Shown: positions 8,207-15,640, counted from the stretch's first letter. The stretch is DNA of 18,149 nt from Gammaproteobacteria bacterium (GCA_030830595.1 JAURMS010000004.1:1-18149); one strand, 5' to 3'. Notes: a model not told the origin generated them from the sequence alone. Numbers and translations are program-made.

Positions 8207-9190
8207 TCAGCCTTCCAGCCAGGGCATCCGCGCCCGGAGCTTGCGACCAACCTTCTCGATCGGATGGGCCATGTCCTTCTTGAGCATGGCCTGGTACTTC
8301 TTGCGACCCTTGCGGTTCTCGCCGATCCACTGCCTGGCGAACTTGCCGTTCTGCACTTCCTCGAGGATCTTTTTCATTTCCTTCTTGGTCGCGGCGTTGA
8401 CCACCCGCGGTCCGCGGGTCAGGTCACCGTACTTGGCGGTTTCCGAAATGAACTGGTGCATCTTGGCAATGCCGCCCTCGTGCAGGAGATCGACGATCAG
8501 CTTGAGCTCGTGCAGGCACTCGTAATACGCAACTTCAGGCTGATAGCCGGCTTCGACCAGCGTCTCGAAGCCCTTGACCACCAGTTCAGTGGTCCCGCCG
8601 CATAGCACCGCCTGCTCACCGAACAGGTCGGTTTCGGTTTCCTCGGCAAAAGTGGTGGTGAGGACGCCCCCACGGGTGCCGCCGATGCCATCGGCATAGG
8701 CCAGTGCCTTGCTGCGAGCCTTGCCGGAGGCGTCCTGTGCGATGGCCAGCAGGCAGGGCACGCCCCGACCCTGTTCGTATTGCCGCCGCACCAGCCCACC
8801 CGGGCCCTTGGGTGCGATCAAGACCACATCGAGATCCTTGCGCGGCTTGATCTGGCCGTAATGGACATTAAAACCGTGGGCGAACAACAGCGTGGCGCCG
8901 GGCTTGAGGACGGGCAGGATGGCCTTGTACAGGGCAGCCTGGCTGAGGTCGGGTGTGAGCATGGCGATCAGGTCGGCATCCTTGACGGCCTTGAGGGGTT
9001 CCTGAACCGGCAGCTTGTCGGCGCGCGCCTTCTTCCAGCTGTCGCCCTTGCGGACCCCGACCACCACGTCGAAGCCACTGTCGCGAAGGTTGAGCGCGTG
9101 GGCCCGACCCTGGCTGCCGTAACCGAGAACGCAAATCCTCGCGCCGGCGAGTGCCTTGGGGTTGACGTCTTTTTGGCCGTAAATCTTCAT
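8207..9190 (-). CDS. ilvC: Ketol-acid reductoisomerase, class I
   Basis: IlvC converts acetolactate or acetohydroxybutyrate to the dihydroxy acids used for valine, leucine and isoleucine. The 327 residues are the short class I length. The Rossmann domain has GYGSQGRAHALN (23-34), followed by the cofactor loop GVRKGDSW (45-52) and FAHGFNVHY with His106. The knotted C-terminal domain carries the magnesium and substrate residues Asp188, Glu192, Glu224, Glu228 and Ser249 (ETDLFGEQ, CLHELKLIVD, ISETAKYGD). The loop has an aspartate directly before the serine that usually contacts the NADPH phosphate. A Shine-Dalgarno GAGGA sits seven bases before the ATG. The gene leads the operon and lies directly behind a leucine attenuator. 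Confidence 0.97.
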   Translation of the reverse strand: MKIYGQKDVNPKALAGARICVLGYGSQGRAHALNLRDSGFDVVVGVRKGDSWKKARADKLPVQEPLKAVKDADLIAMLTPDLSQAALYKAILPVLKPGATLLFAHGFNVHYGQIKPRKDLDVVLIAPKGPGGLVRRQYEQGRGVPCLLAIAQDASGKARSKALAYADGIGGTRGGVLTTTFAEETETDLFGEQAVLCGGTTELVVKGFETLVEAGYQPEVAYYECLHELKLIVDLLHEGGIAKMHQFISETAKYGDLTRGPRVVNAATKKEMKKILEEVQNGKFARQWIGENRKGRKKYQAMLKKDMAHPIEKVGRKLRARMPWLEG

Positions 9191-9213
9191 GTCGTTGTCC
9201 TCGGGTAGGTCAT

Positions 9214-9249
9214 AAAAAAACCCCGCCTCGGCCTGGCCGGTGCGGGGTT
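9214..9249 (-). terminator. Attenuator (intrinsic terminator) in the ilvC leader
   Basis: Read on the minus strand, AACCCCGC (9249-9242) pairs perfectly with GCGGGGTT (9226-9219), with an inner CGGC/GCCG extension. The stem runs into an uninterrupted U tract ending at 9214, 24 bases before the ilvC start codon. It lies after a leucine-rich leader peptide and overlaps one arm of an alternative hairpin, so it should act as a conditional terminator. Confidence 0.93.
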
Positions 9250-9294
9250 GTCTGGGTTCTTGCTTTCTCTTTGGTCAGCCCAGCATCCCGCACC
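9239..9294 (-). promoter_or_regulatory. Antiterminator hairpin of the leucine attenuator
   Basis: GGTGCGGG (9294-9287, leader codons 21-23) is exactly complementary to CCCGCACC (9246-9239), the 5' arm of the terminator. The helix continues with CTGGG (9283-9279) and CCCAG (9256-9252). Forming it excludes the terminator. A further hairpin, CCTT..CCGG in leader codons 10-14 with CCGGAAAGG in codons 19-21, would sequester the antiterminator arm and restore termination. This is the usual 1:2, 2:3, 3:4 set of an attenuator. Confidence 0.82.
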
Positions 9295-9355
9295 TTTCCG
9301 GCGGAAGCAGCAGTCCGGCAAGAAGGAGGTTCGGAAGCGGGCGGATCAGGCACAT
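9275..9355 (-). CDS. leuL: Leucine-rich leader peptide of the ilvC-leuACDB attenuator
   Basis: The 26-residue peptide starts at the ATG at 9355 and ends with a TGA at 9277-9275. Nine residues are leucine (positions 3, 7, 10-12, 15-17 and 25), including two runs of three; there is one isoleucine and no valine. Four of the nine leucine codons are CTT, which is uncommon in the neighbouring GC-rich genes and should make stalling sensitive. Stalling at codons 10-12 would cover the first arm of the pause hairpin and let the antiterminator form. There is no clear Shine-Dalgarno sequence. The peptide itself probably has no function. The symbol is assigned by role, since the sequence of leader peptides is not conserved. 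Confidence 0.85.
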   Translation of the reverse strand: MCLIRPLPNLLLAGLLLPPERCGMLG

Positions 9356-9387
9356 TGTGATTGCCAAATGGTGCATTGAATCGAGGC

Positions 9388-9417
9388 ATGACACCATACC
9401 GCTCCAGAACCTGTCAA
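9388..9417 (-). promoter_or_regulatory. Promoter of the leader-ilvC-leuACDB operon
   Basis: On the minus strand there is a consensus -35 TTGACA (9417-9412), an 18-bp spacer and the -10 TGTCAT (9393-9388) preceded by an extended TGG. Transcription would begin near 9381, about 26 bases before the leader peptide ATG. This is the only consensus -35 noticed in the window. It faces away from the aminopeptidase gene, whose own promoter is not evident. Confidence 0.68.
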
Positions 9418-9439
9418 CCGCGAGAAGCCAAGAGTCCTC

Positions 9440-10858
9440 ATGCAGAAACTCGGATTTGCCGACCCCCACACTGACCGACCCGTCCGTACACTGTGGCTGG
9501 TACAGGCCACCGATCTCGATGCCTGGCGCGCGGCACTCGACCCGTCCGCGCGGGCGTGGGTGCTCGACCACGGTTTTCGCGCAGAGGCGGGCAAGCTGCT
9601 CCTGTTGCCGGCCGCGGATGGCTCGGTGGGCGCAGCGGTGCTTGGCCTGGGCAGTTCGACCACGAGCGAAGGGTTTGATCCATGGCTGGCTGCCTCACTT
9701 CCCGAGCGTCTGCCGAACGGGCTTTGGAAGGCTTCTGCCCTGGGTGCTCCGGCGGCCGCCAGCCTGGCTCTGGGCTGGGCCCTGGGCCGTTATCGCTTTC
9801 TCCGTTACAAGTCTCTCAACCAGGAACTCGGTGGCCAGGCCGAGCTGGTCCCGCCGCCGGGAATCGACATGGAAGAGGTCCGGAGAACTGCCGAGGCCGA
9901 TGCGCTGGCTCGCGACCTGATCAATACGCCGGCTGCGGACATGGGGCCGGAGCAGCTTGCCCAGGCTGCACAAGCCCTTACGGATCGCTGGGGTGCGCAG
10001 TGCTTGCACGTGATCGGTGACGAGTTGCTGGCGAATGGCCTGCCGATGATCCACGCCGTGGGCCGGGCCGGGCCCCAGTTGCCAAGACTGATCGACCTGC
10101 GATGGGGAGATCCAGCGCATCCGCGCCTCACCCTGGTAGGCAAGGGAGTCTGCTTCGACACGGGTGGCCTGGACATGAAACCGTCCAGCGCAATGGCCTT
10201 GATGAAGAAGGACATGGGGGGCGCGGCCTGTGCACTGGGCCTGGCGTCCCTGGTGATGGACGCCGGCCTGCCGATGAGGCTCCGGGTGTTGATTCCGGCG
10301 GTCGAGAACTCGATTGCCGGCAATGCGTACCGACCTGGAGACGTGCTCACCAGTCGCAAGGGCGTGACCGTCGAGGTCAACAACACCGACGCCGAGGGTA
10401 GATTGGTGCTGGCAGATGCGCTCGCGCTTGCAGACGAAGAGAGTCCGGACCTGCTCATCGACCTTGCCACCCTGACGGGCGCCGCGCGTGTCGCACTTGG
10501 ATCGGACCTGCCCGCGCTCTTCTGTGACGATGACCGCCTCGCCGAGCTCGCCGTCCAGCATGGCCGGGGCAATCACGATCCCCTGTGGCGCCTGCCCCTC
10601 TGGCAGCCCTACGGAGAGGACCTCTCGAGCAAGGTGGCCGACCTGACCAATGTGACCTCCAATGGCTTCGCCGGCGCCATCATTGGCGGTCTATTCCTGC
10701 GTCGCTTCGTGGCCGCGACGACACCTTGGATGCACATCGACCTCTACGCCTGGAACCCCAAGGAACGTCCGGGACGACCCGTGGGAGGCGCGGCGCAGGC
10801 CATCCGGGGTCTCTACAGCATGCTTGGGGATCTTGATCCGGCCTCGCTGCGGCGATGA
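9440..10858 (+). CDS. Leucyl aminopeptidase family protein (peptidase M17)
   Basis: This is a cytoplasmic two-metal aminopeptidase that removes N-terminal residues from peptides. The 472-residue protein carries the M17 signature NTDAEGRL (315-322). The catalytic and metal-binding residues are all present: Lys235, Asp240, Lys247, Asp258, Asp317, Glu319 and Arg321. They are offset by a constant 15 from bovine leucine aminopeptidase (250, 255, 262, 273, 332, 334, 336), so the enzyme should be active. The N-terminal 140 residues are the less conserved macrodomain-like region. The ATG at 9440 has only a weak AAGAG upstream. It is divergent from the leucine operon and overlaps the next gene by four bases. 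It may be a PepA or PepB subtype; E. coli PepA also acts as a DNA-binding regulator, but nothing here shows that role. Confidence 0.92.
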   Translation: MQKLGFADPHTDRPVRTLWLVQATDLDAWRAALDPSARAWVLDHGFRAEAGKLLLLPAADGSVGAAVLGLGSSTTSEGFDPWLAASLPERLPNGLWKASALGAPAAASLALGWALGRYRFLRYKSLNQELGGQAELVPPPGIDMEEVRRTAEADALARDLINTPAADMGPEQLAQAAQALTDRWGAQCLHVIGDELLANGLPMIHAVGRAGPQLPRLIDLRWGDPAHPRLTLVGKGVCFDTGGLDMKPSSAMALMKKDMGGAACALGLASLVMDAGLPMRLRVLIPAVENSIAGNAYRPGDVLTSRKGVTVEVNNTDAEGRLVLADALALADEESPDLLIDLATLTGAARVALGSDLPALFCDDDRLAELAVQHGRGNHDPLWRLPLWQPYGEDLSSKVADLTNVTSNGFAGAIIGGLFLRRFVAATTPWMHIDLYAWNPKERPGRPVGGAAQAIRGLYSMLGDLDPASLRR

Positions 10859-11733
10859 ACCCACTCGCGCCCAGACACTTCGCACTGCTGGTGCTGGTGT
10901 GCGCTGCCTGGGGTTTCAACCTGGTGGCGATCCACTGGGGGATGGCCCAGTCCCCGCCGATTTTCCTGAGTTTTCTGAGGTTCGCCACCCTGGCGGTCTG
11001 CCTGGTGCCTTTCCTCAAACCGCGGTCAGGCGATTTCGGCTGGTTGCTGCTGGCCTCGGTCTGCAGCGGAGGCCTGCAGTTTGCGCTGCTCTTTGTCGGG
11101 ATATCACTCTCCGGCAACCTGTCTTCCGTGGCCATCGCCGGGCAACTCGGCGTGCCCTTTACCACGCTGCTGTCCATCCTGCTGCTCGGCGAAACGGTCC
11201 GCTGGCGGCGATGGGCAGGCATCGCCATGTCCGTTGCCGGGGTAGGCATCATGGGCTTCGACCCCGCCGTGCTGGACTCCCCGGTGGGGCTGTGGCTGGT
11301 GATCGGCGGCGCGGCGTCAGGTGCCCTGGGTGTGGTCGCGGTCAAGAAGGCCGGTCCGGTGCGGCCGCTGGAGCTGCAGGCCTGGTTTGCGTGGAGCAGC
11401 CTACCGGTCCTGGCCGCCCTGACCTGGTGGTTCGAGGACGGGCAATTACAGGTGCTGGCCTCGGCGGATCACGTGCTGCTGTGGTCGGTGCTGTACTCGG
11501 CCCTGGTCTCCAGCCTGTTCGCGCACACCGTGTTCTTTTCACTGGTCCAGCGTTACCCGGTCAGCCAGGTGATGCCCATTACGCTGCTCTCGCCGATATT
11601 CAGCGTTGCCTTCGTGGTGACCTTCGTCGGCGAGGCCCTCGGCTGGCGGATCTGGGTCGGGGGCCTGCTCACGCTGGCAGGTGTTCTGGTCATCGAGCTT
11701 CGCAAGCGGCGCCTGGCAGAGGCCGGCGCGTGA
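10855..11733 (+). CDS. EamA-type (DMT superfamily) transporter
   Basis: This is a 292-residue inner-membrane protein with about ten hydrophobic segments arranged as two EamA repeats. Each repeat ends in the typical form: LLGETVRWRRWAGIAMSVAG near residue 110, and FVGEALGWRIWVGGLLTLAG near residue 258. Family members often export amino acids or other metabolites (RhtA, YdcZ/YedA types). The start ATG overlaps the aminopeptidase stop (ATGA), with no good Shine-Dalgarno, so it is probably translated by coupling. Next to a peptidase and branched-chain amino acid genes, an amino-acid exporter is a reasonable guess, but the substrate cannot be read from the sequence. Confidence 0.88.
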   Translation: MNPLAPRHFALLVLVCAAWGFNLVAIHWGMAQSPPIFLSFLRFATLAVCLVPFLKPRSGDFGWLLLASVCSGGLQFALLFVGISLSGNLSSVAIAGQLGVPFTTLLSILLLGETVRWRRWAGIAMSVAGVGIMGFDPAVLDSPVGLWLVIGGAASGALGVVAVKKAGPVRPLELQAWFAWSSLPVLAALTWWFEDGQLQVLASADHVLLWSVLYSALVSSLFAHTVFFSLVQRYPVSQVMPITLLSPIFSVAFVVTFVGEALGWRIWVGGLLTLAGVLVIELRKRRLAEAGA

Positions 11734-11794
11734 CGCAGTTCCACCTCAGGGGGATTTTTGAGACCATGCGGGCGGTTACAACGAGGTTAAGCGC

Positions 11795-13504
11795 ATGAAG
11801 AAGCGAGGCGGCAGCAAGGGCGTGGATACGCGTCGTTACTCCCGGCTGGTAGTTGATGGGGTCAAGCAGACCCCGAGCCGGGCCATGCTGCGTGCAGTGG
11901 GGTACACCACTCGAGATTTCCAGAAGCCGGCAGTGGGGATTGCCAGCACCTGGAGCAACCTCACACCGTGCAATATGCACATAGATGGCCTGGCCCGGGA
12001 GACCGCGCTCGGGGTGTCTCGCGCCGGCGGTAAGCCAACGCTGTTCGGGACCATCACCGTATCTGACGGTATCTCCATGGGCACGCCCGGCATGCGCTAC
12101 TCGCTGGTCTCGCGTGAGGTGATCGCGGACTCCATCGAGACGGTGGTCGGTGCGCAGGGCTTCGATGGGGTGGTTGCCATCGGCGGATGCGACAAGAATA
12201 TGCCGGGCTGCCTGATGGCACTGGCCCGCCTCAACCGGCCTGCCATTTTCGTTTACGGTGGGACCATTCGCCCAGGAGCCGGGCATACCGACATCGTGTC
12301 GGTCTTCGAGGCCGTGGGGGGCCACGCCCGTGGCACGGTCAGCGACGCCCAGCTGGCAAGGGTGGAGAAGGCCGCCATTCCGGGCCCTGGCAGCTGCGGG
12401 GGCATGTACACCGCCAACACGATGGCTTCGGCCATCGAGGCGATGGGCATGAGCCTTCCCAACAGCTCTGCCCAGGAGGCCGTGTCGCCCGCCAAGGCCG
12501 AGGACTGCATCCGGGCCGGGGAGGGCGTGATGGCCCTGATCGAGGCGGGGATCCGGCCTCGGGACATCATGACTCGCAAGGCCTTCGAAAATGCCATTAC
12601 CACCGTGATCGCCCTGGGCGGGAGCACCAACGCGGTTCTGCACCTGCTGGCCATCGCACACTCGGCAGGGGTCAAGTTGAAGCTCGACGATTTCACGCGC
12701 ATCGGCAAGCGCGTGCCCGTCCTGGCCGACCTGCGGCCGAGCGGTCGATACCTGATGTCGGAGCTGATTGCCATTGGCGGCATTCGCCCACTGATGAAGA
12801 CCCTGCTGGACGCCGGCCTGTTGCACGGCGAGTGCCTGACCGTCTCGGGGCGCACGCTGGGTGAGGATCTGGCGAGGGTGGCTGCCTACGATCCAGGCCA
12901 GGACGTCATCCGTCCGCTGGCCGACCCCATCAAGTCAGACAGCCACCTCGTGGTGATGTACGGCAACCTGGCGCCTGAAGGGGCGGTTGCCAAGATCACC
13001 GGCAAGGAGGGCTTGCGCTTCGATGGCATCGCCAAGGTCTTCGACAGCGAGGAGGCGAGCCTCAAAGCCATCCTCGCTGGGAAGGTACAGGCAGGCGATG
13101 TGGTGGTCATCCGCAACGAGGGGCCCAAAGGCGGGCCGGGCATGCGGGAAATGCTCTCGCCAACCGGGGCCATCATGGGGCGAGGATTGGGAGACAAGGT
13201 GGCACTCATCACGGACGGACGTTTTTCAGGCGGAAGTCACGGCTTCGTCGTGGGCCACCTGACGCCAGAAGCCGCCGTGGGCGGTCCCATCGCGCTCCTG
13301 CGGGATGGCGATCGCATCAGCATCGACGCCAGCAAGCGCGAAATCAATGCAGCGCTGAGCGACTCAGAGTGGCGCCGGCGACGTCGGGCATGGACGCCGG
13401 CCAAGCCTTATGCAGACCGCGGGGTGCTGGCAAAATATGCCCAGACGGTCTCCAGCGCGTCGCTCGGTGCGGTGACCGACCTGCCTCCGCCGAAGGTGAC
13501 TTGA
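11795..13504 (+). CDS. ilvD: Dihydroxy-acid dehydratase
   Basis: IlvD dehydrates the dihydroxy acids made by IlvC to 2-ketoisovalerate and 2-keto-3-methylvalerate. The 569-residue length fits the shorter IlvD/Edd clade rather than the roughly 616-residue E. coli enzyme. The cluster cysteines are Cys59 (TPCNMHIDGLA), Cys132 (GGCDKNMPGCL) and Cys201 (GPGSCGGMYTANTM). Lys134 in CDKN is the position that is carbamylated to bind magnesium. GRFSGGSHGFVVGHLTPEA forms the C-terminal active-site loop. In the shorter clade the cluster is often 2Fe-2S; here that is inferred. The ATG at 11795 follows GAGGT by eight bases. It is 61 bases after the transporter gene, so it may be co-transcribed or have its own promoter. 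It is separated from ilvC by two genes and lies on the opposite strand. Confidence 0.95.
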   Translation: MKKRGGSKGVDTRRYSRLVVDGVKQTPSRAMLRAVGYTTRDFQKPAVGIASTWSNLTPCNMHIDGLARETALGVSRAGGKPTLFGTITVSDGISMGTPGMRYSLVSREVIADSIETVVGAQGFDGVVAIGGCDKNMPGCLMALARLNRPAIFVYGGTIRPGAGHTDIVSVFEAVGGHARGTVSDAQLARVEKAAIPGPGSCGGMYTANTMASAIEAMGMSLPNSSAQEAVSPAKAEDCIRAGEGVMALIEAGIRPRDIMTRKAFENAITTVIALGGSTNAVLHLLAIAHSAGVKLKLDDFTRIGKRVPVLADLRPSGRYLMSELIAIGGIRPLMKTLLDAGLLHGECLTVSGRTLGEDLARVAAYDPGQDVIRPLADPIKSDSHLVVMYGNLAPEGAVAKITGKEGLRFDGIAKVFDSEEASLKAILAGKVQAGDVVVIRNEGPKGGPGMREMLSPTGAIMGRGLGDKVALITDGRFSGGSHGFVVGHLTPEAAVGGPIALLRDGDRISIDASKREINAALSDSEWRRRRRAWTPAKPYADRGVLAKYAQTVSSASLGAVTDLPPPKVT

Positions 13505-13643
13505 AGTTGCAAACTGCTACCGCTATGGTTAGCCGCCCGTCAGGCCACCGCTCGGTGCCCTGGCCGTCGTGTTGGGTCGCCAGACCATTGTTTTTGGTGG
13601 GAATGGTGTGGTTCACTAGGGTGGGGTTAATTGGGGTGATTGG

Positions 13644-14279
13644 ATGAATCAGTACTCAAGTGCGGCCGCGGGTAGGCGAACAGCAGTGTTCGTGGGCATC
13701 ATTGGATTGCACTTCCTGTTCTACCTCGCGCTGGTCAGTGGCCTTGCCCGCGATGCGTTGCAACTGGTCCAGGACGTGGGGATCATCGATCTGCCGCCCC
13801 CACCGCCTCCGCCAGAGGAACTCAAGGAGCCGCCGCCGCCGCCGCCCACGGATGTGCCGCCGCCCGTCGTGCCACCGCCGTTGATTGATCTGCCGGCGTT
13901 TACGGGGCCGACTACAGCCATTACGGCGCAGGTGACGGACAAGCCGCCACCGCCGAAAGTGGTAGCACCGCCTCCCCGGCCGGTTCAGGTGGTGGCACCC
14001 AGCCTGAAGAGCAGCCCGCGTTCCCTGGCGAGTGCTCTTAACAGTTGCTACCCCTCGGCCTCTCGGCGATTGAACGAGGAAGGTCGCGTGGTCGTGAAGG
14101 TCACCATCGGTACCAACGGCAAGATGTCGAGCCTGCAGGTGTCCCAATCCAGCGGGTTCAGCAGGCTGGATGGCGCCGCGGAATGCGTCTTGCGGAAGCT
14201 CACCTTCAACCCGGGCACCCGGGACGGGCAAGCGGTGGAGGATCAGGCCACCATGCCCATTGTCTTCCGACTGGAGTGA
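13644..14279 (+). CDS. tonB: Energy transducer TonB
   Basis: TonB spans the periplasm and passes energy from ExbB-ExbD to outer-membrane receptors. The 211-residue protein has a short cytoplasmic start and one membrane helix (about 14-34) containing His23, the likely equivalent of the functional histidine of E. coli TonB. A proline-rich linker follows (50-120, with runs of six and seven prolines). The C-terminal domain runs from about residue 128: CYPSASRRLNEEGRVVVKV, then SSGFSRLDGAAECVLRKLTF and a final beta strand. The C-terminal domain has two cysteines, Cys135 and Cys181. It starts the tonB-exbB-exbD set; GGGGTGATTGG precedes the ATG. The 139-base upstream gap holds a GGCCA/TGGCC hairpin (13543-13565) without a T tract and no convincing promoter. 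Confidence 0.93.
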   Translation: MNQYSSAAAGRRTAVFVGIIGLHFLFYLALVSGLARDALQLVQDVGIIDLPPPPPPPEELKEPPPPPPTDVPPPVVPPPLIDLPAFTGPTTAITAQVTDKPPPPKVVAPPPRPVQVVAPSLKSSPRSLASALNSCYPSASRRLNEEGRVVVKVTIGTNGKMSSLQVSQSSGFSRLDGAAECVLRKLTFNPGTRDGQAVEDQATMPIVFRLE

Positions 14280-14362
14280 GCTAGGGGTTAGTTAGTGGGT
14301 CGGGAGTCTACGTCGAAAGGCGCGGCTTCCGGATAGTTTGTAAAAGTCAGAGGAATAATCGA

Positions 14363-15067
14363 ATGGCTAGCGGCAGTGAGCAGTACGGTATTGCAGCGCT
14401 TTGGAACCAAAGCGATTACGTCGGCAAGGGGGTGTTCGTCATCCTCGCAGTGATGTCCCTGTGGTCCTGGTGGGTCATGATCAACAAGTGGCTCGACCAG
14501 CGCTCCCTCAGGAAGGTGGCCGAGGAGGCCGAGAAGAACTTCTGGAGTTCCGGCTCCTTGCAGGAAGGCCTCGGCAAGCTCAAGGGCAAGATCAATCCGT
14601 TCCGTGATATCGCCCAGGAGGGCATGAAGGCGCTGGATCATCACCGCCGGCAGTCCCAGGACGTGGCCAGCCACATCGACCTGTCCGATTTCGTCGAAAC
14701 CAACGTCCAGAAGCAGTCCGACATGCTGCAGTCGCACCTTCAGGGCGGCATGGTGGTGCTCGCCTCGGTGGGTGCGACCGCTCCGTTCGTGGGTCTGTTC
14801 GGCACCGTGTGGGGCATTTACAACGCGCTGATTGCAATCTCGATCGCCGGCCAGGCGTCGCTGGATAAGGTGGCGGGCCCGATCGGCGAGGCGCTGATCA
14901 TGACCGCGATCGGCCTGTTCGTGGCGGTGCCTGCGGTGTTGGCCTTCAACGCGCTGACCCGTGCCAACAAGCGGCTGATGGAGCGTGTGGGGTACTTCTC
15001 GCACGACGTCCAGGCGGCCCTGGTGGCTGGTGCCCGTCCGGCAGCACCCGCGGCCCCGAGGAAGTAA
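14363..15067 (+). CDS. exbB: Biopolymer transport protein ExbB (MotA/TolQ/ExbB proton channel)
   Basis: ExbB forms the pentameric proton channel that, with ExbD, drives TonB. The 234 residues contain three membrane helices (about 22-40, 130-156 and 172-198) with a cytoplasmic helical domain between the first two. The channel residues Thr148 (GLFGTVWGI), Glu176 and Thr181 (PIGEALIMTAIGL) fall at the same numbers as in E. coli ExbB, so the channel should work. The ATG at 14363 follows GAGGA by a normal spacing. It is 83 bases after tonB and 3 bases before exbD, so the three genes probably form one operon. The tail is rich in alanine and proline. Confidence 0.95.
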   Translation: MASGSEQYGIAALWNQSDYVGKGVFVILAVMSLWSWWVMINKWLDQRSLRKVAEEAEKNFWSSGSLQEGLGKLKGKINPFRDIAQEGMKALDHHRRQSQDVASHIDLSDFVETNVQKQSDMLQSHLQGGMVVLASVGATAPFVGLFGTVWGIYNALIAISIAGQASLDKVAGPIGEALIMTAIGLFVAVPAVLAFNALTRANKRLMERVGYFSHDVQAALVAGARPAAPAAPRK

Positions 15068-15070
15068 CCC

Positions 15071-15490
15071 ATGGCCGTCTCCGTCAGTGGTGATAGCTCG
15101 GAGCCGATGGCCGAGCCTAACGTCATACCCCTGGTAGACGTCATGCTTGTGCTGCTGATCATCATGATCATCACCGTGCCGGTCATCACCGACGCGGTGA
15201 AGATCGATCTACCCACGGAGCTGAACCAGCCGACCGTCACCACCCCGGAGAACATCAACGTCGCTGTGGACTTTGACGGACAGATCTACTGGAACGACTC
15301 TCCCGTATCGGACGAGGACTTTCTGGCCAGGACGCTCCAGAACGCGATTCTGGACCCCCAGCCGGAAGTCCATATCCGCGCCGACAAGCGGGTCCGCTAC
15401 GAGTATGTCGCCAAGGTCCTGTTCAATCTGCAGCGCGGTGGCATGATGAAGGTAGGTTTCATTGCCGAGCCTCCGGCAGGAGCCGGTTGA
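15071..15490 (+). CDS. exbD: Biopolymer transport protein ExbD
   Basis: ExbD sits inside the ExbB channel and carries the essential protonatable aspartate. The 139-residue protein has a short cytoplasmic N-terminus, one membrane helix (about 21-42) and a periplasmic domain. Asp23 in NVIPLVDVMLVLLIIM is the equivalent of Asp25 in E. coli. The periplasmic part ends with the typical VHIRADKRVRYEYVAKVL and a stretch of small residues. The ATG is 3 bases after exbB, and its Shine-Dalgarno GAGGAAG overlaps the exbB stop. A strong terminator starts 32 bases after the stop, which closes the operon. Confidence 0.95.
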   Translation: MAVSVSGDSSEPMAEPNVIPLVDVMLVLLIIMIITVPVITDAVKIDLPTELNQPTVTTPENINVAVDFDGQIYWNDSPVSDEDFLARTLQNAILDPQPEVHIRADKRVRYEYVAKVLFNLQRGGMMKVGFIAEPPAGAG

Positions 15491-15521
15491 CATAGTTCAC
15501 CAGCAATCCATTCGTTATGAC

Positions 15522-15548
15522 GGCCCGCCCTGTGCGGGCCTTTTTTTT
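15522..15548 (+). terminator. Intrinsic terminator after exbD
   Basis: GGCCCGC (15522-15528) pairs perfectly with GCGGGCC (15534-15540) across the 5-base loop CCTGT, followed by eight T residues (15541-15548). It ends the tonB-exbB-exbD transcript and separates it from the TPR genes. Confidence 0.95.
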
Positions 15549-15634
15549 GCCGGTGGCTCCATTTGCTGGAACTCCGCCACCCCTGCCGGGTCGCAATGAA
15601 TAGGCGGCAGCAACACAGGGCCGCTGGTTTGCGG

Positions 15635-15640
15635 TATAAA
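15635..15640 (+). promoter_or_regulatory. Possible -10 element for the first TPR gene
   Basis: TATAAA lies 39 bases before the ATG at 15680 and after the exbD terminator, so a promoter is expected here. No good -35 is found 16-18 bases upstream (the sequence there reads AACACA). A similar GGTATAAG precedes the second TPR gene. Confidence 0.38.

Noticed and set aside
6624..8330. Longer leuA reading frame starting at an ATG at 8330
   Set aside because: The extra 42 residues lie inside the end of ilvC and have no LeuA similarity. The ATG at 8204 has a good ribosome site and starts the conserved domain.
7188..8525. Long open frame (445 codons) on the plus strand, antisense to leuA and ilvC
   Set aside because: Long antisense frames are common in GC-rich DNA. 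It overlaps two certain genes and shows no recognisable domain.
9695..10576. Long open frame on the minus strand, antisense to the aminopeptidase gene
   Set aside because: It is a GC-driven shadow of a gene whose catalytic residues are all conserved. The product is low-complexity and unlike any family I know.
10662..11798. Long open frame (378 codons) on the plus strand, out of frame with the aminopeptidase and EamA genes
   Set aside because: It spans two genes in the wrong frame and is rich in Arg, Gly and Ala, typical of GC-rich shadow frames.
11690..12826. Long open frame (378 codons) on the minus strand, antisense to ilvD
   Set aside because: It mirrors ilvD codons, starts inside it and contains no motif; ilvD itself is certain.
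13543..13565. GGCCA/TGGCC hairpin after ilvD as a terminator
   Set aside because: No T tract follows, and the stem is short and interrupted. It may be chance in GC-rich DNA.
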